Source of the DNA: Faucicola osloensis_C
GTDB taxonomy: Bacteria; Pseudomonadota; Gammaproteobacteria; Pseudomonadales; Moraxellaceae
Direction of reading: 5' to 3'
Assembly: GCA_019353055.1 (NCBI GenBank)
Contig: JABAHL010000001.1
Span: 372,001 to 436,000 of the forward strand
Length of the DNA: 64,000 bases
A model generated the notes under the pieces. That model saw only the letters and a program-made list of their open reading frames with translations, was not told the DNA's origin and did no database searches. Made by a program: the position numbers and the translations under genes. Below, in pieces: positions 26,600-35,313 of this stretch (the stretch's first letter is position 1; every line of letters starts with the position of its first letter).

Positions 26600-27487
26600 T
26601 TATTCGCCAACCAACCATTGTACTTTGGTGCGCTGCTCCACACTCATTTGTGGGCTTTCAGGATGCTGCAAAATTGGCTGTAAATATTGCAAAATCTCTT
26701 CAGCTTTAGCATCAAATTGCCACGGTGGGTTAATCACCAGCATACCCGTCCCATTTAAGCCCATCGGCAAATCGGGTGGAAAAATATTCAGTTCAAGCAC
26801 CAACTGGCGGCGGATTTCGGTGCGTTTCATTTTTTTATAAAACAGCTCAACCGCATCGTTGTTTTTGATGGGGTACCAAAGAGCCAACACCCCGGTTGAC
26901 CATTTTTTATGCGCTTTGACCAACAAATCTACCAATGCGCTAAAATCACGGTGTTCCTGTTCAAAGGGGGGATCGATTAAAATCAAACCGCGTTTTTCTT
27001 GCGGTGGTAGTACCGCCAAAATCCCTTCATAGGCATTGCGATGTTGCACACCAATGGGTAATTGGTGCAGTTGGTAGTTGAGCGCATCAAACTCGCTTGC
27101 TTTCCATTCAAACGCTTCGGCGCGATTGCTAATCTCTGGGTGAGCGTCTTGTTGTTTTTCGATGTGATGGGCAATAAACCAAGGCGAACCTGGATACACA
27201 TGCTTATCGTAGAATTTTTTGGCGTAGCCAATATCTTGTAAATAGGTTTGCACCGCCTGTGGCGCTTGGCTGTTATCTTGTGCTAGCAGTTTGGTAATAC
27301 CATGGATGGCTTCACCCGTTTTTTTGGCTTCATCACTGGCAAGTGAATACAGACCGCGCCCACCATACGCATCCAAAATATAATAAGGTTTTGGCTTGGC
27401 GCTCATCATCTCAAGTAATTGGAGTAATAAAACGTGTTTTACCACATCAGCGAAGTTGCCCGCGTGGTAGCTGTGTTGATAATTCAT
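26600..27487 (-). CDS. rlmJ: 23S rRNA (adenine(2030)-N6)-methyltransferase RlmJ
   Basis: RlmJ methylates A2030 of 23S rRNA with S-adenosylmethionine. The 295 residues (E. coli 280) begin with YQHSYHAGNFADVVKHVLL, the family's N-terminal signature. They carry the SAM-binding LDAYGGRGLYSL and the catalytic LILIDPPFEQ motif (the [DN]PPF box of N6-adenine methylases). No clear Shine-Dalgarno precedes the ATG. It is divergent from the oxygenase gene with about 130 bases between them, and is not obviously in an operon. Confidence 0.95.
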   Translation of the reverse strand: MNYQHSYHAGNFADVVKHVLLLQLLEMMSAKPKPYYILDAYGGRGLYSLASDEAKKTGEAIHGITKLLAQDNSQAPQAVQTYLQDIGYAKKFYDKHVYPGSPWFIAHHIEKQQDAHPEISNRAEAFEWKASEFDALNYQLHQLPIGVQHRNAYEGILAVLPPQEKRGLILIDPPFEQEHRDFSALVDLLVKAHKKWSTGVLALWYPIKNNDAVELFYKKMKRTEIRRQLVLELNIFPPDLPMGLNGTGMLVINPPWQFDAKAEEILQYLQPILQHPESPQMSVEQRTKVQWLVGE

Positions 27488-27620
27488 AATAAATTTTTCG
27501 TAAACAAATTAGCAGGTATGGTAGCATAGCTATCAAAAATTGGCGAAGTTTTTGCTAGAAGTTTTTGCTAAAAATTGCCCAGTTAAATGTTTAAACAATG
27601 CTGAAGGAAACACAGCGCAT

Positions 27621-28235
27621 ATGCCAGAGTTGAATTTTATCCTGCCCAACTGGTTTGAAAAAATAAATGATGCACAGCTTGACGGGCTGGTTAATGATGG
27701 TTTTATCGTGCTAGATGACTGTTTTGACATCAAATTTTTTCAGGCGCTACAAAAAGAGAGTGGCTTGATTGATTACCAAGCGGCCAATTTGACGCAGGGT
27801 GAGCGAATCACTAGCATTCGCGGGGATAGCACCCGCTGGATTGATGAGCACTGTCCGATAGGTATGCAATATCTACAAGCGATTAATGAGCTCGCGCAAT
27901 TTTTTAATCAAACCTTATACACCGGCATTCGCCGTAGTGAAGCCCACTATGCCCGCTACCCTGCAGGGTTTGGTTATCAGTGGCATTCAGACAACCCGCA
28001 AGGACGTGATGAACGTGTGTTATCGGCGGTTTTTTATCTCAATGAGGGTTGGGGCGTGCACGATGGCGGTGAAATTGTCGTCATCGATCAGCATGACACA
28101 CAGCAACAATTACAGCCGCAAGGTAACAGATTGGTGATTTTTAATAGTAACTTAGTCCATCAAGTCGCAATCACCCATCGTGAACGCTTTTCCATTGCCA
28201 CTTGGATGAGAAAAGATGGGCTAATTAGCCAGTAA
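27621..28235 (+). CDS. 2OG-Fe(II) oxygenase family protein
   Basis: This is a 204-residue cytoplasmic dioxygenase of the 2-oxoglutarate/Fe(II) superfamily. The metal-binding triad is visible as WHSDNP (HxD, about residues 122-126) and LVHQV (distal His, about 184). The Arg in RFSIATWMR would bind 2-oxoglutarate. The ATG at 27621 has AAGGAAA about 10 bases upstream; the longer frame starts at a TTG (27540) without a good ribosome site and adds 27 atypical residues. Substrate unknown. It overlaps the convergent LysE-type gene by 15 bases at the 3' end. Confidence 0.85.
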   Translation: MPELNFILPNWFEKINDAQLDGLVNDGFIVLDDCFDIKFFQALQKESGLIDYQAANLTQGERITSIRGDSTRWIDEHCPIGMQYLQAINELAQFFNQTLYTGIRRSEAHYARYPAGFGYQWHSDNPQGRDERVLSAVFYLNEGWGVHDGGEIVVIDQHDTQQQLQPQGNRLVIFNSNLVHQVAITHRERFSIATWMRKDGLISQ

Positions 28236-28826
28236 TAAACTTGCCGCAATCCCCCACATCACAACGCCGATGAGGATATCAAGAATTTTCCAAGACAGTG
28301 GTTTGGCAAATAGCGGCTGCAGCACACGCGCACCATAACCCAAACTAAAAAAGAAGATAAACGATGATAAAATTGCACCCAACGCAAACGCCAATTTATC
28401 GGTAACCTGTGACGCAATCGTGCCAAGCAAAATCACCGTATCTAAATACACATGGGGATTGAGCCAAGTAAACGCCAAGCACAGGGCAATCACCTGTTTT
28501 AAATTACCAACGTCTTCACCCTGCGCCATGAGCGATTGGTTTGATTGATAAGCCGCAATAAAACTTCGGGCACCATACACAATTAAAAACAACGCCCCTG
28601 CGTATTTTGCGATGGTGACAATCAGCGGAAATTGCGAAATCAGCTTGCCAAAACCAAACACGCCACCGGTAATCAACACCGCATCGGATAACGCGCAAAT
28701 CAAACACACGATAAACACAAATTGTTGTTTTAGCCCTTGTTTAAGCACAAACGCATTCTGCGCCCCAATCGCCAAAATTAACGAAAAGCACACGCTCATG
28801 CCCATGAAAAAAGTAGAGATATTCAT
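28221..28826 (-). CDS. argO: LysE/ArgO family amino acid exporter
   Basis: This is an inner-membrane exporter of the LysE superfamily, closest by eye to ArgO (arginine/basic amino acids). From the ATG at 28826 it has 201 residues with about six hydrophobic helices. Signature segments are LILAIGAQNAFVLKQGL near the N-terminus, CALSDAVLITGGVFG, and the FTWLNPHVYLDTVILLG motif. The frame extends 22 residues further upstream (28892) with a Cys/Phe-rich sequence that does not fit the family. Substrate is inferred from family only. The 3' end overlaps the convergent oxygenase gene by 15 bases. Confidence 0.85.
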   Translation of the reverse strand: MNISTFFMGMSVCFSLILAIGAQNAFVLKQGLKQQFVFIVCLICALSDAVLITGGVFGFGKLISQFPLIVTIAKYAGALFLIVYGARSFIAAYQSNQSLMAQGEDVGNLKQVIALCLAFTWLNPHVYLDTVILLGTIASQVTDKLAFALGAILSSFIFFFSLGYGARVLQPLFAKPLSWKILDILIGVVMWGIAASLLLAN

Positions 28827-29033
28827 CGGTACCACACGTCCCCAGTAACATTCGCAAAAAACACAAAAAAAGCACAGTGAGAAAAAAAGCATAGCGAGAA
28901 AAAAAGCGTATTGTAGCCAAAATCCTGAGCGATTGCGAACAATGCGACCCGCTAAGGCGCTAATTTATGCTAATATGCAGCGCAAATAAGCGAGATTTTT
29001 GAGAGATTTTTAAGAGATTTTAAGGAAACGACA

Positions 29034-30272
29034 ATGACTGATTTTGCCAGTAACGCCACTGATTTAGGCCACCTTCAAGCGCAAACCTTAGCACTAAGTT
29101 TACAGCTGATGCGCGAGCCATCAGTGACGCCAACTGACCTTGACTGTCAAAATATACTGGCGGAGCGGCTTAACCACCTCGGCTTTGATTGTGAGTTTTT
29201 ATACTTTGGTGAAAAAGGCGCAACAGGACGCGAAGCAGAAGTCAAAAATTTATGGGCAATCCGTCAAGGTCGTGGGCAGGCGCAGGCGCCGGTATTGTGT
29301 TTTGCAGGCCATACCGATGTGGTGCCCACAGGCGATGTCAGCCAATGGACTTATCCGCCATTTGAACCTACTATCAAAGATGGCATACTGTATGGGCGTG
29401 GTGCTGCAGACATGAAAACAGCGATTGCGGCATTTACTGTCGCTGTTGAAAACTTTGTCGCCAAGCACCCCAATCATCACGGTTCAATTGCTTTCTTAAT
29501 TACCGCTGATGAAGAAGGTCCTTCGGTCAACGGTACAATCAAAGTGGTGGAAACATTGCAATCGCGCAACCAACCGATAACCTATTGCTTGATTGGCGAA
29601 CCCTCTAGCACTCACACCTTGGGCGATATCATCAAAAATGGTCGCCGTGGCTCGCTTGGCGCCGTTTTGACAGTGACAGGCAAACAAGGCCATGTTGCCT
29701 ACCCGCATTTGGCAGTTAACCCTATTCACTATGCTTTGCCAGCCCTATCCGAGCTTTGTAGCCAAACTTGGGACAATGGCAATGCGTATTTTCCCGCGAC
29801 CACCCTGCAAATCTCTAACCTTCATGCAGGCACTGGGGCTAACAATGTGATTCCTGCAACGTTAAGCGCCGAGTTTAATTTTCGTTTTTCAACTGAGACC
29901 AACGATGAGAAACTTAAAGCGACCACCCATGCGATTTTTGACAAGCATTTTCAAGACGGTGCAGCCAGTTATCACATCAATTGGAAATTATCGGGCAACC
30001 CATTTTTGACGCCGCAAGGCAACCTCGTCGGCGCCTGTCAATCCGCGATTAAAGCTGTGACAGGGACAGATACAGAGCTTTCAACCACAGGCGGCACTTC
30101 AGATGGTCGTTTTATCGCAACCTTGAACGTTGACAATAGGTCGCCTGAAGTGGTTGAGCTTGGCGTGCGTAATGCCACCATCCACCAGATTGATGAGTGT
30201 GTAGCAGTCGAAGATTTGGGTAAACTTGCCGCAATTTATGAGCAAATATTACAAAACTTACTGTTAGACTGA
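29034..30272 (+). CDS. dapE: Succinyl-diaminopimelate desuccinylase
   Basis: DapE removes succinate from N-succinyl-LL-diaminopimelate in the lysine and peptidoglycan precursor pathway; it is a two-zinc M20-family enzyme. The 412 residues (usual 375-380) have FAGHTDVVPTGD (zinc His and catalytic Asp), YGRGAADMKT (bridging Asp), ADEEGPSVNGT (catalytic and zinc Glu), and the C-terminal zinc His in NATIHQIDECV. The extra length is at the N-terminus (about 18 residues) and internal. AAGGAAA lies 7 bases before the ATG. It appears monocistronic and convergent with iscX, with no clear terminator between them. Confidence 0.97.
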   Translation: MTDFASNATDLGHLQAQTLALSLQLMREPSVTPTDLDCQNILAERLNHLGFDCEFLYFGEKGATGREAEVKNLWAIRQGRGQAQAPVLCFAGHTDVVPTGDVSQWTYPPFEPTIKDGILYGRGAADMKTAIAAFTVAVENFVAKHPNHHGSIAFLITADEEGPSVNGTIKVVETLQSRNQPITYCLIGEPSSTHTLGDIIKNGRRGSLGAVLTVTGKQGHVAYPHLAVNPIHYALPALSELCSQTWDNGNAYFPATTLQISNLHAGTGANNVIPATLSAEFNFRFSTETNDEKLKATTHAIFDKHFQDGAASYHINWKLSGNPFLTPQGNLVGACQSAIKAVTGTDTELSTTGGTSDGRFIATLNVDNRSPEVVELGVRNATIHQIDECVAVEDLGKLAAIYEQILQNLLLD

Positions 30273-30301
30273 ATACTATTAACCAAAATACTGCCTTCAG
30301 C

Positions 30302-30502
30302 TTAATCCAGTTCGTCTAGCCAAGCCATTTGAATCGCTTCTAATTGTTTTTCGGTGGATTTGGTTGGGTCATCGCTAAATTCTTCCAACTGCGTCACATA
30401 CCGATGCAAATCGGTAAAACGAATATATTGCACGTCTTCATCAGGGTATTTTTCAGAAAGTTGAATGGCAATTTCTAACGTGTCGTTCCATTTAAGGGAC
30501 AT
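30302..30502 (-). CDS. iscX: Fe-S cluster assembly protein IscX
   Basis: IscX is a small acidic protein that binds IscS and modulates iron delivery for Fe-S assembly. The 66 residues align along their length with E. coli IscX, sharing LKWNDTLEIA, YIRFTDLHRYV, LEEFSDDP and the C-terminal AWLDELD. In most gammaproteobacteria it is the last gene of iscRSUA-hscBA-fdx-iscX. Here the isc operon is about 28 kb away in the window (58.9-64 kb), and iscX lies 12 bases after a thioesterase gene, probably cotranscribed with it. Confidence 0.95.
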   Translation of the reverse strand: MSLKWNDTLEIAIQLSEKYPDEDVQYIRFTDLHRYVTQLEEFSDDPTKSTEKQLEAIQMAWLDELD

Positions 30503-30514
30503 ATTTTTCTCCAG

Positions 30515-31027
30515 TTATTTGATGGGGGTGAGTTTTTTGATTTCGTTAAGATTGTCTTGCCAGGTTTTGATGACAGGGTGAGTTTGTTCATCTTGCTGTA
30601 CAATGACGCGGGTCGGTTGCACTTGCCCATCTAGCATCAATACAATTTTGGTCAGTGCCACCACATTTAAGTCATTTTTCACCCAAAACTCGTGGCGAAA
30701 ATACAGGTATTTTTTATCCCAAGCCAGTAGTTGACTGCGAAGCGTCAATTTATCAAACAAAAAGCTTTCTTTGATGTAAGTTAATTGTTGCGATGCAATC
30801 ACCCAACCTAGCTTGTCCATTGGGCGCTGCTGCATCAGCCACTGTTGGATGTTGAGCTCAATAAAGCTTAAATAGCGATAATTAGGCACATGATGACGAA
30901 ACCCCATATCATGCGGCAAAATCCGGTAGTGGCGGATAATCGCATCGCTATAGCTTGGTTTAGATGACTTTGCTTTATCGGATTTTAGCATCAAGCATAA
31001 GATAAGATAACGAATTAATAAATTCAT
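30515..31027 (-). CDS. Hotdog-fold acyl-CoA thioesterase family protein
   Basis: This is a 170-residue protein of the 4-hydroxybenzoyl-CoA thioesterase-like (hotdog) superfamily, most like the THEM6-type branch. It has a short hydrophobic N-terminus (about residues 3-13), then a domain with RHHVPNYRYLSFIELNIQQWL. That segment takes the place of the catalytic-loop region that in active 4HBT enzymes carries Asp. The segment SQLLAWDKKYLYFRHEFW forms the typical central strands. Catalysis is not assured. AAGGAAA 5 bases upstream supports the start. It precedes iscX by 12 bases; a functional link is not evident. Confidence 0.72.
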   Translation of the reverse strand: MNLLIRYLILCLMLKSDKAKSSKPSYSDAIIRHYRILPHDMGFRHHVPNYRYLSFIELNIQQWLMQQRPMDKLGWVIASQQLTYIKESFLFDKLTLRSQLLAWDKKYLYFRHEFWVKNDLNVVALTKIVLMLDGQVQPTRVIVQQDEQTHPVIKTWQDNLNEIKKLTPIK

Positions 31028-31062
31028 AAATTTTCCTTGATATCCGCCTGATTATAGCAAAT

Positions 31063-31095
31063 AAAAAACCCTGACTAAACTGGTTAGTCAGGGTT
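31063..31095 (-). terminator. pntB terminator
   Basis: A perfect 12-bp stem AACCCTGACTAA/TTAGTCAGGGTT with a 5-nt loop is followed by six T on minus. It lies just after the pntB stop. Confidence 0.92.
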
Positions 31096-31113
31096 GATTG
31101 AAGTCACAAAAAC

Positions 31114-32514
31114 TTAGTGACCTGTGCCATTGATATGGCGAATCATGTCTTCCACCACTTTTTTGGCATCGCCAAAGATCATCATGGTTTTGTCCATGTA
31201 GAACAAGCTATTATCAAGACCTGCGTAGCCGGCACTCATTGAGCGTTTGATGACCATCACGGTTTGCGCTTTATTTGCTTCAAGAATTGGCATACCAAAG
31301 ATCGGTGAGTTTGGATCGTCTTTTGCCGCCGGGTTGACCACGTCATTGGCACCGATAATCAGCACAACATCTGTACCGGCAAAGTCGGAGTTGATTTCAT
31401 CCATTTCTAAGATGTCTTCATACGGTACATCTGCTTCAGCCAATAGTACGTTCATATGACCTGGCATACGACCTGCCACGGGGTGAATGGCAAAACGCAC
31501 GTCCACGCCTTCTTCTTTGAGCATTTCATAAAGCTCTTTTACCGCATTTTGGGCGCGGCCTTGCGCCATACCATAACCTGGCACAATAACCACACTGCTA
31601 GAGTTTTCCATCATAAAGGCGGCATCTTCAGGTGAGCCTGTACGGTAAGTTTTCGGTCCCGTATCTTCTTCTGTCGCAGCGGCTGAGCTGCTTGACATAC
31701 CGCCAAACAATACGTTGAGCAGTGAACGGTTCATGGCTTTACACATAATGTAGGACAAAATCGCCCCAGATGAACCGACCAGCGACCCTGCGATAATCAG
31801 CATTGAGTTACCTAGGGTAAAACCGATACCGGCTGCCGCCCACCCAGAAAATGAGTTAAGCAAAGATACCACCACAGGCATATCACCGCCGCCAATCGGT
31901 GCAATCCACATCCAACCAAAAATAATAGCCAAAATGGTCATGGCATAAAACGCTGGCATCGATTGGGTGGTGAAATACATAATACCAAACGCAATCATGG
32001 CGATGAATAATAGTGCTTGGACAGGTTTTACCCAACTGCCTTTAAGCGTCTTTGCCCAGCTTTTTGCCGCCAATTTACCAAAAGCAAACAGTGACGCTGA
32101 GAAGGTAATCGCACCAATAAAACAGCCCACGAACAACTCAAACCGCGCGATAGTGCTATGCTCGATGCCCGTATGTAATACGCTAGCTAACGCAATAGCA
32201 ACGGCTGACAAACCGACCAGTGAGTGCATCAAAGCCACGGTTTCTGGCATTTGGGTCATGGCAACAGTACGTGCTTTCCAAGTACCGACCACAGCGCCTA
32301 GCACCATCGCACCCACAATCAAGACGAATACAGGGCTTGGTGCCAAAAAGAAGGTGGTGATAATGGCAAGCGCCATACCCATCATCCCAAAACGGTTACC
32401 ACGGATGGCGGTTTTTGGGCTTGATAAACCCCGTAAGGTTAAAATAAACAGCACCGCACCAATCAAATAAAACCAATCTGCATGCTGGGCGACCCAATTC
32501 ATATTCTCATTCAT
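31114..32514 (-). CDS. pntB: NAD(P) transhydrogenase subunit beta
   Basis: PntB carries the NADP(H)-binding domain III and most of the membrane domain II of the proton-translocating transhydrogenase, which makes NADPH from NADH using the proton gradient. The 466 residues have about eight to nine transmembrane segments up to residue 265 and then the NADP-binding domain with VIVPGYGMAQGRAQNAV and IIGANDVVNPAAKDDP. The ATG at 32514 shares its A with the pntA2 stop (TGATG), so translation is coupled; the in-frame TTG one codon upstream is unlikely. Confidence 0.97.
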   Translation of the reverse strand: MNENMNWVAQHADWFYLIGAVLFILTLRGLSSPKTAIRGNRFGMMGMALAIITTFFLAPSPVFVLIVGAMVLGAVVGTWKARTVAMTQMPETVALMHSLVGLSAVAIALASVLHTGIEHSTIARFELFVGCFIGAITFSASLFAFGKLAAKSWAKTLKGSWVKPVQALLFIAMIAFGIMYFTTQSMPAFYAMTILAIIFGWMWIAPIGGGDMPVVVSLLNSFSGWAAAGIGFTLGNSMLIIAGSLVGSSGAILSYIMCKAMNRSLLNVLFGGMSSSSAAATEEDTGPKTYRTGSPEDAAFMMENSSSVVIVPGYGMAQGRAQNAVKELYEMLKEEGVDVRFAIHPVAGRMPGHMNVLLAEADVPYEDILEMDEINSDFAGTDVVLIIGANDVVNPAAKDDPNSPIFGMPILEANKAQTVMVIKRSMSAGYAGLDNSLFYMDKTMMIFGDAKKVVEDMIRHINGTGH

Positions 32515-32876
32515 CAAGCATTTCCTTCTTTGTTTGGCTCAGCTTTGGCTTTTTTATCTTTGGATTTAAACATCGCAAGCATACGCTCGGTCACCGCAAA
32601 ACCACCAAAAATATTGATGCTGGCTAAAAATACCGCAAACGCACCCAAAAGACTTGTCGGGGTAAACATATGGCCATCGATGCTGACGGTCTGCAGCATG
32701 GCACCGACGATGACAATACTGGATAACGCATTGGTCACTGCCATGAGCGGGGTATGCAGTGCAGGTGTTACCCCCCACACCACGTAATAACCGACAAAAA
32801 TAGCCAACACAAAGATACTAAAGATTGCCACAAATGGGGTGGCAGATGTCGCAGACGCTAATAGGGTCAATAGCAT
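32514..32876 (-). CDS. pntA2: NAD(P) transhydrogenase subunit alpha, membrane part (PntA2)
   Basis: This 120-residue membrane protein corresponds to the C-terminal part of single-chain PntA. Three to four hydrophobic helices are visible, including IFVLAIFVGYYVVWGVTPALHTPL and LGAFAVFLASINIFGGFAVTERML, the latter a family signature. It ends in a Lys-rich tail. AGGAGG lies 5 bases before the ATG. In E. coli this part is fused to the NAD-binding domain; here it is separate, as in Rhodospirillum-type enzymes. It is the middle gene of pntA1-pntA2-pntB. Confidence 0.96.
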   Translation of the reverse strand: MLLTLLASATSATPFVAIFSIFVLAIFVGYYVVWGVTPALHTPLMAVTNALSSIVIVGAMLQTVSIDGHMFTPTSLLGAFAVFLASINIFGGFAVTERMLAMFKSKDKKAKAEPNKEGNA

Positions 32877-32919
32877 AAAACCTCCTAACCTCGATAGGTA
32901 AAATTAAATGAAAATTAGG

Positions 32920-34041
32920 TTAGCGACTGGCTAACAATACTTGACCTTGGCTAGTAACCAGCAAGGCTTTTTGGATTTCATCTTCTGGATTGAGCGCAAA
33001 CACTTTATTGTCATCCATCAAGGTTGCAAAAAAGTTATATAAATTATTGGCATACAATGCCGATGACTGCGCCGCCAAGGTCGATGGAATATTGGGCACA
33101 CCCATGATAGTGACACCGTTTGGGGTGATGATATTTTGTCCGACCACTGAGCCTTCCACGTTACCGCCTGTTTCCACGGCCATATCGAGTAGAATTGAGC
33201 CAGATTTCATTTTATCGATGGTAGCTTGGTGTATCAAACGCGGGGCATTGCGACCGGGAATTTGAGCCGTGGTAATCACGATATCTGCTTGGCTGACTGC
33301 TTTATCGACAACCGCGGCTTGGTCTTTGATATATTGCTCAGACGGTGTCCAGGCATAGCCGCCTGTGTCTTTGGCTTTGGCCTTTTCTTCATCGCTCATG
33401 GGGACATCGAGCCATTTACCACCGACTGACTCCACTTGATCACGCACGGTGGGACGTAAGTCACTGGCTTCTACAACGGCACCCAAACGACGAGCGGTGG
33501 CAATCGCTTGCAGACCCGCGACGCCCACGCCTAGGATAACAATACGCGCAGGTTTCACCGTGCCTGCCGATGTCATAAACATCGGGAAAGGACGACCAAA
33601 CTGGTTGGCAGCCAAAATCACCGCTTTATAACCTGCCAAGTTGGCTTGGGATGACAGCACGTCCATGTTCTGCGCCCGCGACAAAGTTCGTGGCAATAGC
33701 TCCATGGCATATACTTTGGCGTGGCGATTGGCATAGTCCTGCAAATTGGCATTGCGATACGGATTCATCATACCGATGACAATCGCTTCTTGTTTTAGCT
33801 GATTGATTTGTTCAATCGGCAAGCTATTGACCGTGAGCACCACATCACTTGTTGAGATCGCATCCTCAACAATTTGCGCCCCTGCTTGCTCCAACGCATC
33901 ATTGGTAATAAACGAACCTTTACCCGCATCACGTTCGACCACAATACTGTGACCCAACTTGATGAACTTTTTAATGGTATCGGGGGTAATCGCAATCCGA
34001 TTTTCATATAATGCAGTTTCTTTTGGTACACCAATTTGCAT
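32920..34041 (-). CDS. pntA1: NAD(P) transhydrogenase subunit alpha, NAD-binding part (PntA1)
   Basis: PntA1 is the NAD(H)-binding domain I of the proton-pumping transhydrogenase, a peripheral cytoplasmic subunit related to alanine dehydrogenase. The 373 residues start MQIGVPKETALYENRIAITP and include the nucleotide-binding ILGVGVAGLQAIATARRLG, the mobile-loop neighbourhood and the GRNAPRLI segment. GGAG lies 5 bases before the ATG. It is first in the pntA1-pntA2-pntB operon, whose terminator lies after pntB. Together with sthA at 8.7 kb the cell has both the membrane and soluble transhydrogenases. Confidence 0.97.
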   Translation of the reverse strand: MQIGVPKETALYENRIAITPDTIKKFIKLGHSIVVERDAGKGSFITNDALEQAGAQIVEDAISTSDVVLTVNSLPIEQINQLKQEAIVIGMMNPYRNANLQDYANRHAKVYAMELLPRTLSRAQNMDVLSSQANLAGYKAVILAANQFGRPFPMFMTSAGTVKPARIVILGVGVAGLQAIATARRLGAVVEASDLRPTVRDQVESVGGKWLDVPMSDEEKAKAKDTGGYAWTPSEQYIKDQAAVVDKAVSQADIVITTAQIPGRNAPRLIHQATIDKMKSGSILLDMAVETGGNVEGSVVGQNIITPNGVTIMGVPNIPSTLAAQSSALYANNLYNFFATLMDDNKVFALNPEDEIQKALLVTSQGQVLLASR

Positions 34042-34200
34042 ACACTCTCCTCAAGCGGTTCGGTTGGATTCTCAATCCACAACTGACGATTAGCTTAGAC
34101 AGTTATAAATTAAAAAAATGATAATTAAATTACCATAAATATAATTAATTATGCAAAATAATTCTAGGCGGAATAACAAGTAAATTTGACTGGTGCGTAT

Positions 34201-34227
34201 AAAAAAAAGTTATCAATAAAACTTTTT
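34201..34227 (-). terminator. Possible AT-rich terminator after rnz
   Basis: AAAAAGTT/AACTTTTT forms an 8-bp stem with an 8-nt loop, followed on minus by eight T. The position 37 bases past the rnz stop fits, but the stem has few GC pairs. Confidence 0.45.
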
Positions 34228-34263
34228 ACAAAATTTTCTTTTAACACGATAGCTTTTTGAGGG

Positions 34264-35313
34264 TTAATTTATTTGCGTATTTCGTTTTTTAACGTTGCCA
34301 TTGTCGATTTCAAATTCATCAAAATCTTGCGCAAGCCAAAAATTACCTTGATAACTGGTAGCCACTTCTGCCCGAATATCTGACATATTTAAAGTTGTTC
34401 TACTAGGTTTATCAAAAGGTTGAAAACGCGCACTAAAATGGGTCAAAATCAGGTTTTTTAACTGTGACAACTGCGCAAACTCGGCAACTTGCTTGGCGGT
34501 TGAATGCATGGGGTCAAAATAATGAGTGGCTAATTTTCGTTTATCAGCGATTGCTTGGGTATAAGTCGCCTCGTGTACTAGCACATCGGTATCTGATATG
34601 GCATCGGTTAATAGCTCAGGTGAGTCATTGTCGCCTGCGACTATCAGCACGGTTTTATGCAGCATGGTGGTGACAAAATCCGCGGATTTTAGCAAGGTGT
34701 TATCATCTAGATTGACGTCAATACCGTACTTAAGTTTGCCCCATAGCCGTTTATCTACCACATTAAGCTCGGTGAGTTTTTGGATCAATAAGGTTTTTTT
34801 GGACAGGCGCTGGGTGAATTTAAAGGCATGGCTAGGGATACGGTGTGATAGCGCAATCACTTCAACTTGTAGCTGATGGTCGTCTGTCAAATCCAGCATG
34901 ATGGGTGGGTAACTATCCCCCCGCACTCTATTTTCAATGGCGATAAAATTAATGTCAAAACTTATCATCAGCGCTGTCGTGGCTTGCACGGCGGCAAGAT
35001 AATCGGCAATGGCTTGCGGGGCGATAAGGGTTAATGGGTGCTTGCGCCCACTCATCGCCATACTAGCCAGTAACCCTGGCAAGCCATAACAGTGGTCGCC
35101 ATGCACATGGGTGATGCAAATCAATTCTAGTTGCATCACGGACAACGGGGTTTTGAGTAATTGATGCTGGGTGGCTTCCCCACAGTCCACCAATATCCAA
35201 GGGACATTTTTTGCTTTGCTATAAGGATTGATGAGTGATACAGCAAGCGCGGTGACGTTGCGGTGTTTGGTGGGTATCCCTGCTGATGTGCCCAAAAAAG
35301 TGAGTGTTAACAT
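34264..35313 (-). CDS. rnz: Ribonuclease Z
   Basis: RNase Z (ElaC) is a metallo-beta-lactamase-fold endonuclease that trims the 3' end of tRNA precursors. The 349 residues start MLTLTFLGTSAGIPTKHRNV, with the zinc motif ITHVHGDHCYGLPG, the later ligand Asp in IVAGDNDSPELL/LVHEATY, and the final HFSARF histidine. It is somewhat longer than E. coli RNase BN (305). GAGG sits before the ATG. Monocistronic; a 222-base gap separates it from pntA1 downstream. Confidence 0.95.
   Translation of the reverse strand: MLTLTFLGTSAGIPTKHRNVTALAVSLINPYSKAKNVPWILVDCGEATQHQLLKTPLSVMQLELICITHVHGDHCYGLPGLLASMAMSGRKHPLTLIAPQAIADYLAAVQATTALMISFDINFIAIENRVRGDSYPPIMLDLTDDHQLQVEVIALSHRIPSHAFKFTQRLSKKTLLIQKLTELNVVDKRLWGKLKYGIDVNLDDNTLLKSADFVTTMLHKTVLIVAGDNDSPELLTDAISDTDVLVHEATYTQAIADKRKLATHYFDPMHSTAKQVAEFAQLSQLKNLILTHFSARFQPFDKPSRTTLNMSDIRAEVATSYQGNFWLAQDFDEFEIDNGNVKKRNTQIN

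Noticed and set aside
27540..27620. Longer start for the 2OG oxygenase
   Set aside because: The longer frame begins with TTG, has no ribosome site and adds residues unlike the family; the ATG at 27621 is better.
31967..32470. 167-residue plus-strand open frame
   Set aside because: It is antisense to the membrane part of pntB; the composition is that of a mirror of hydrophobic codons and no family is recognised.
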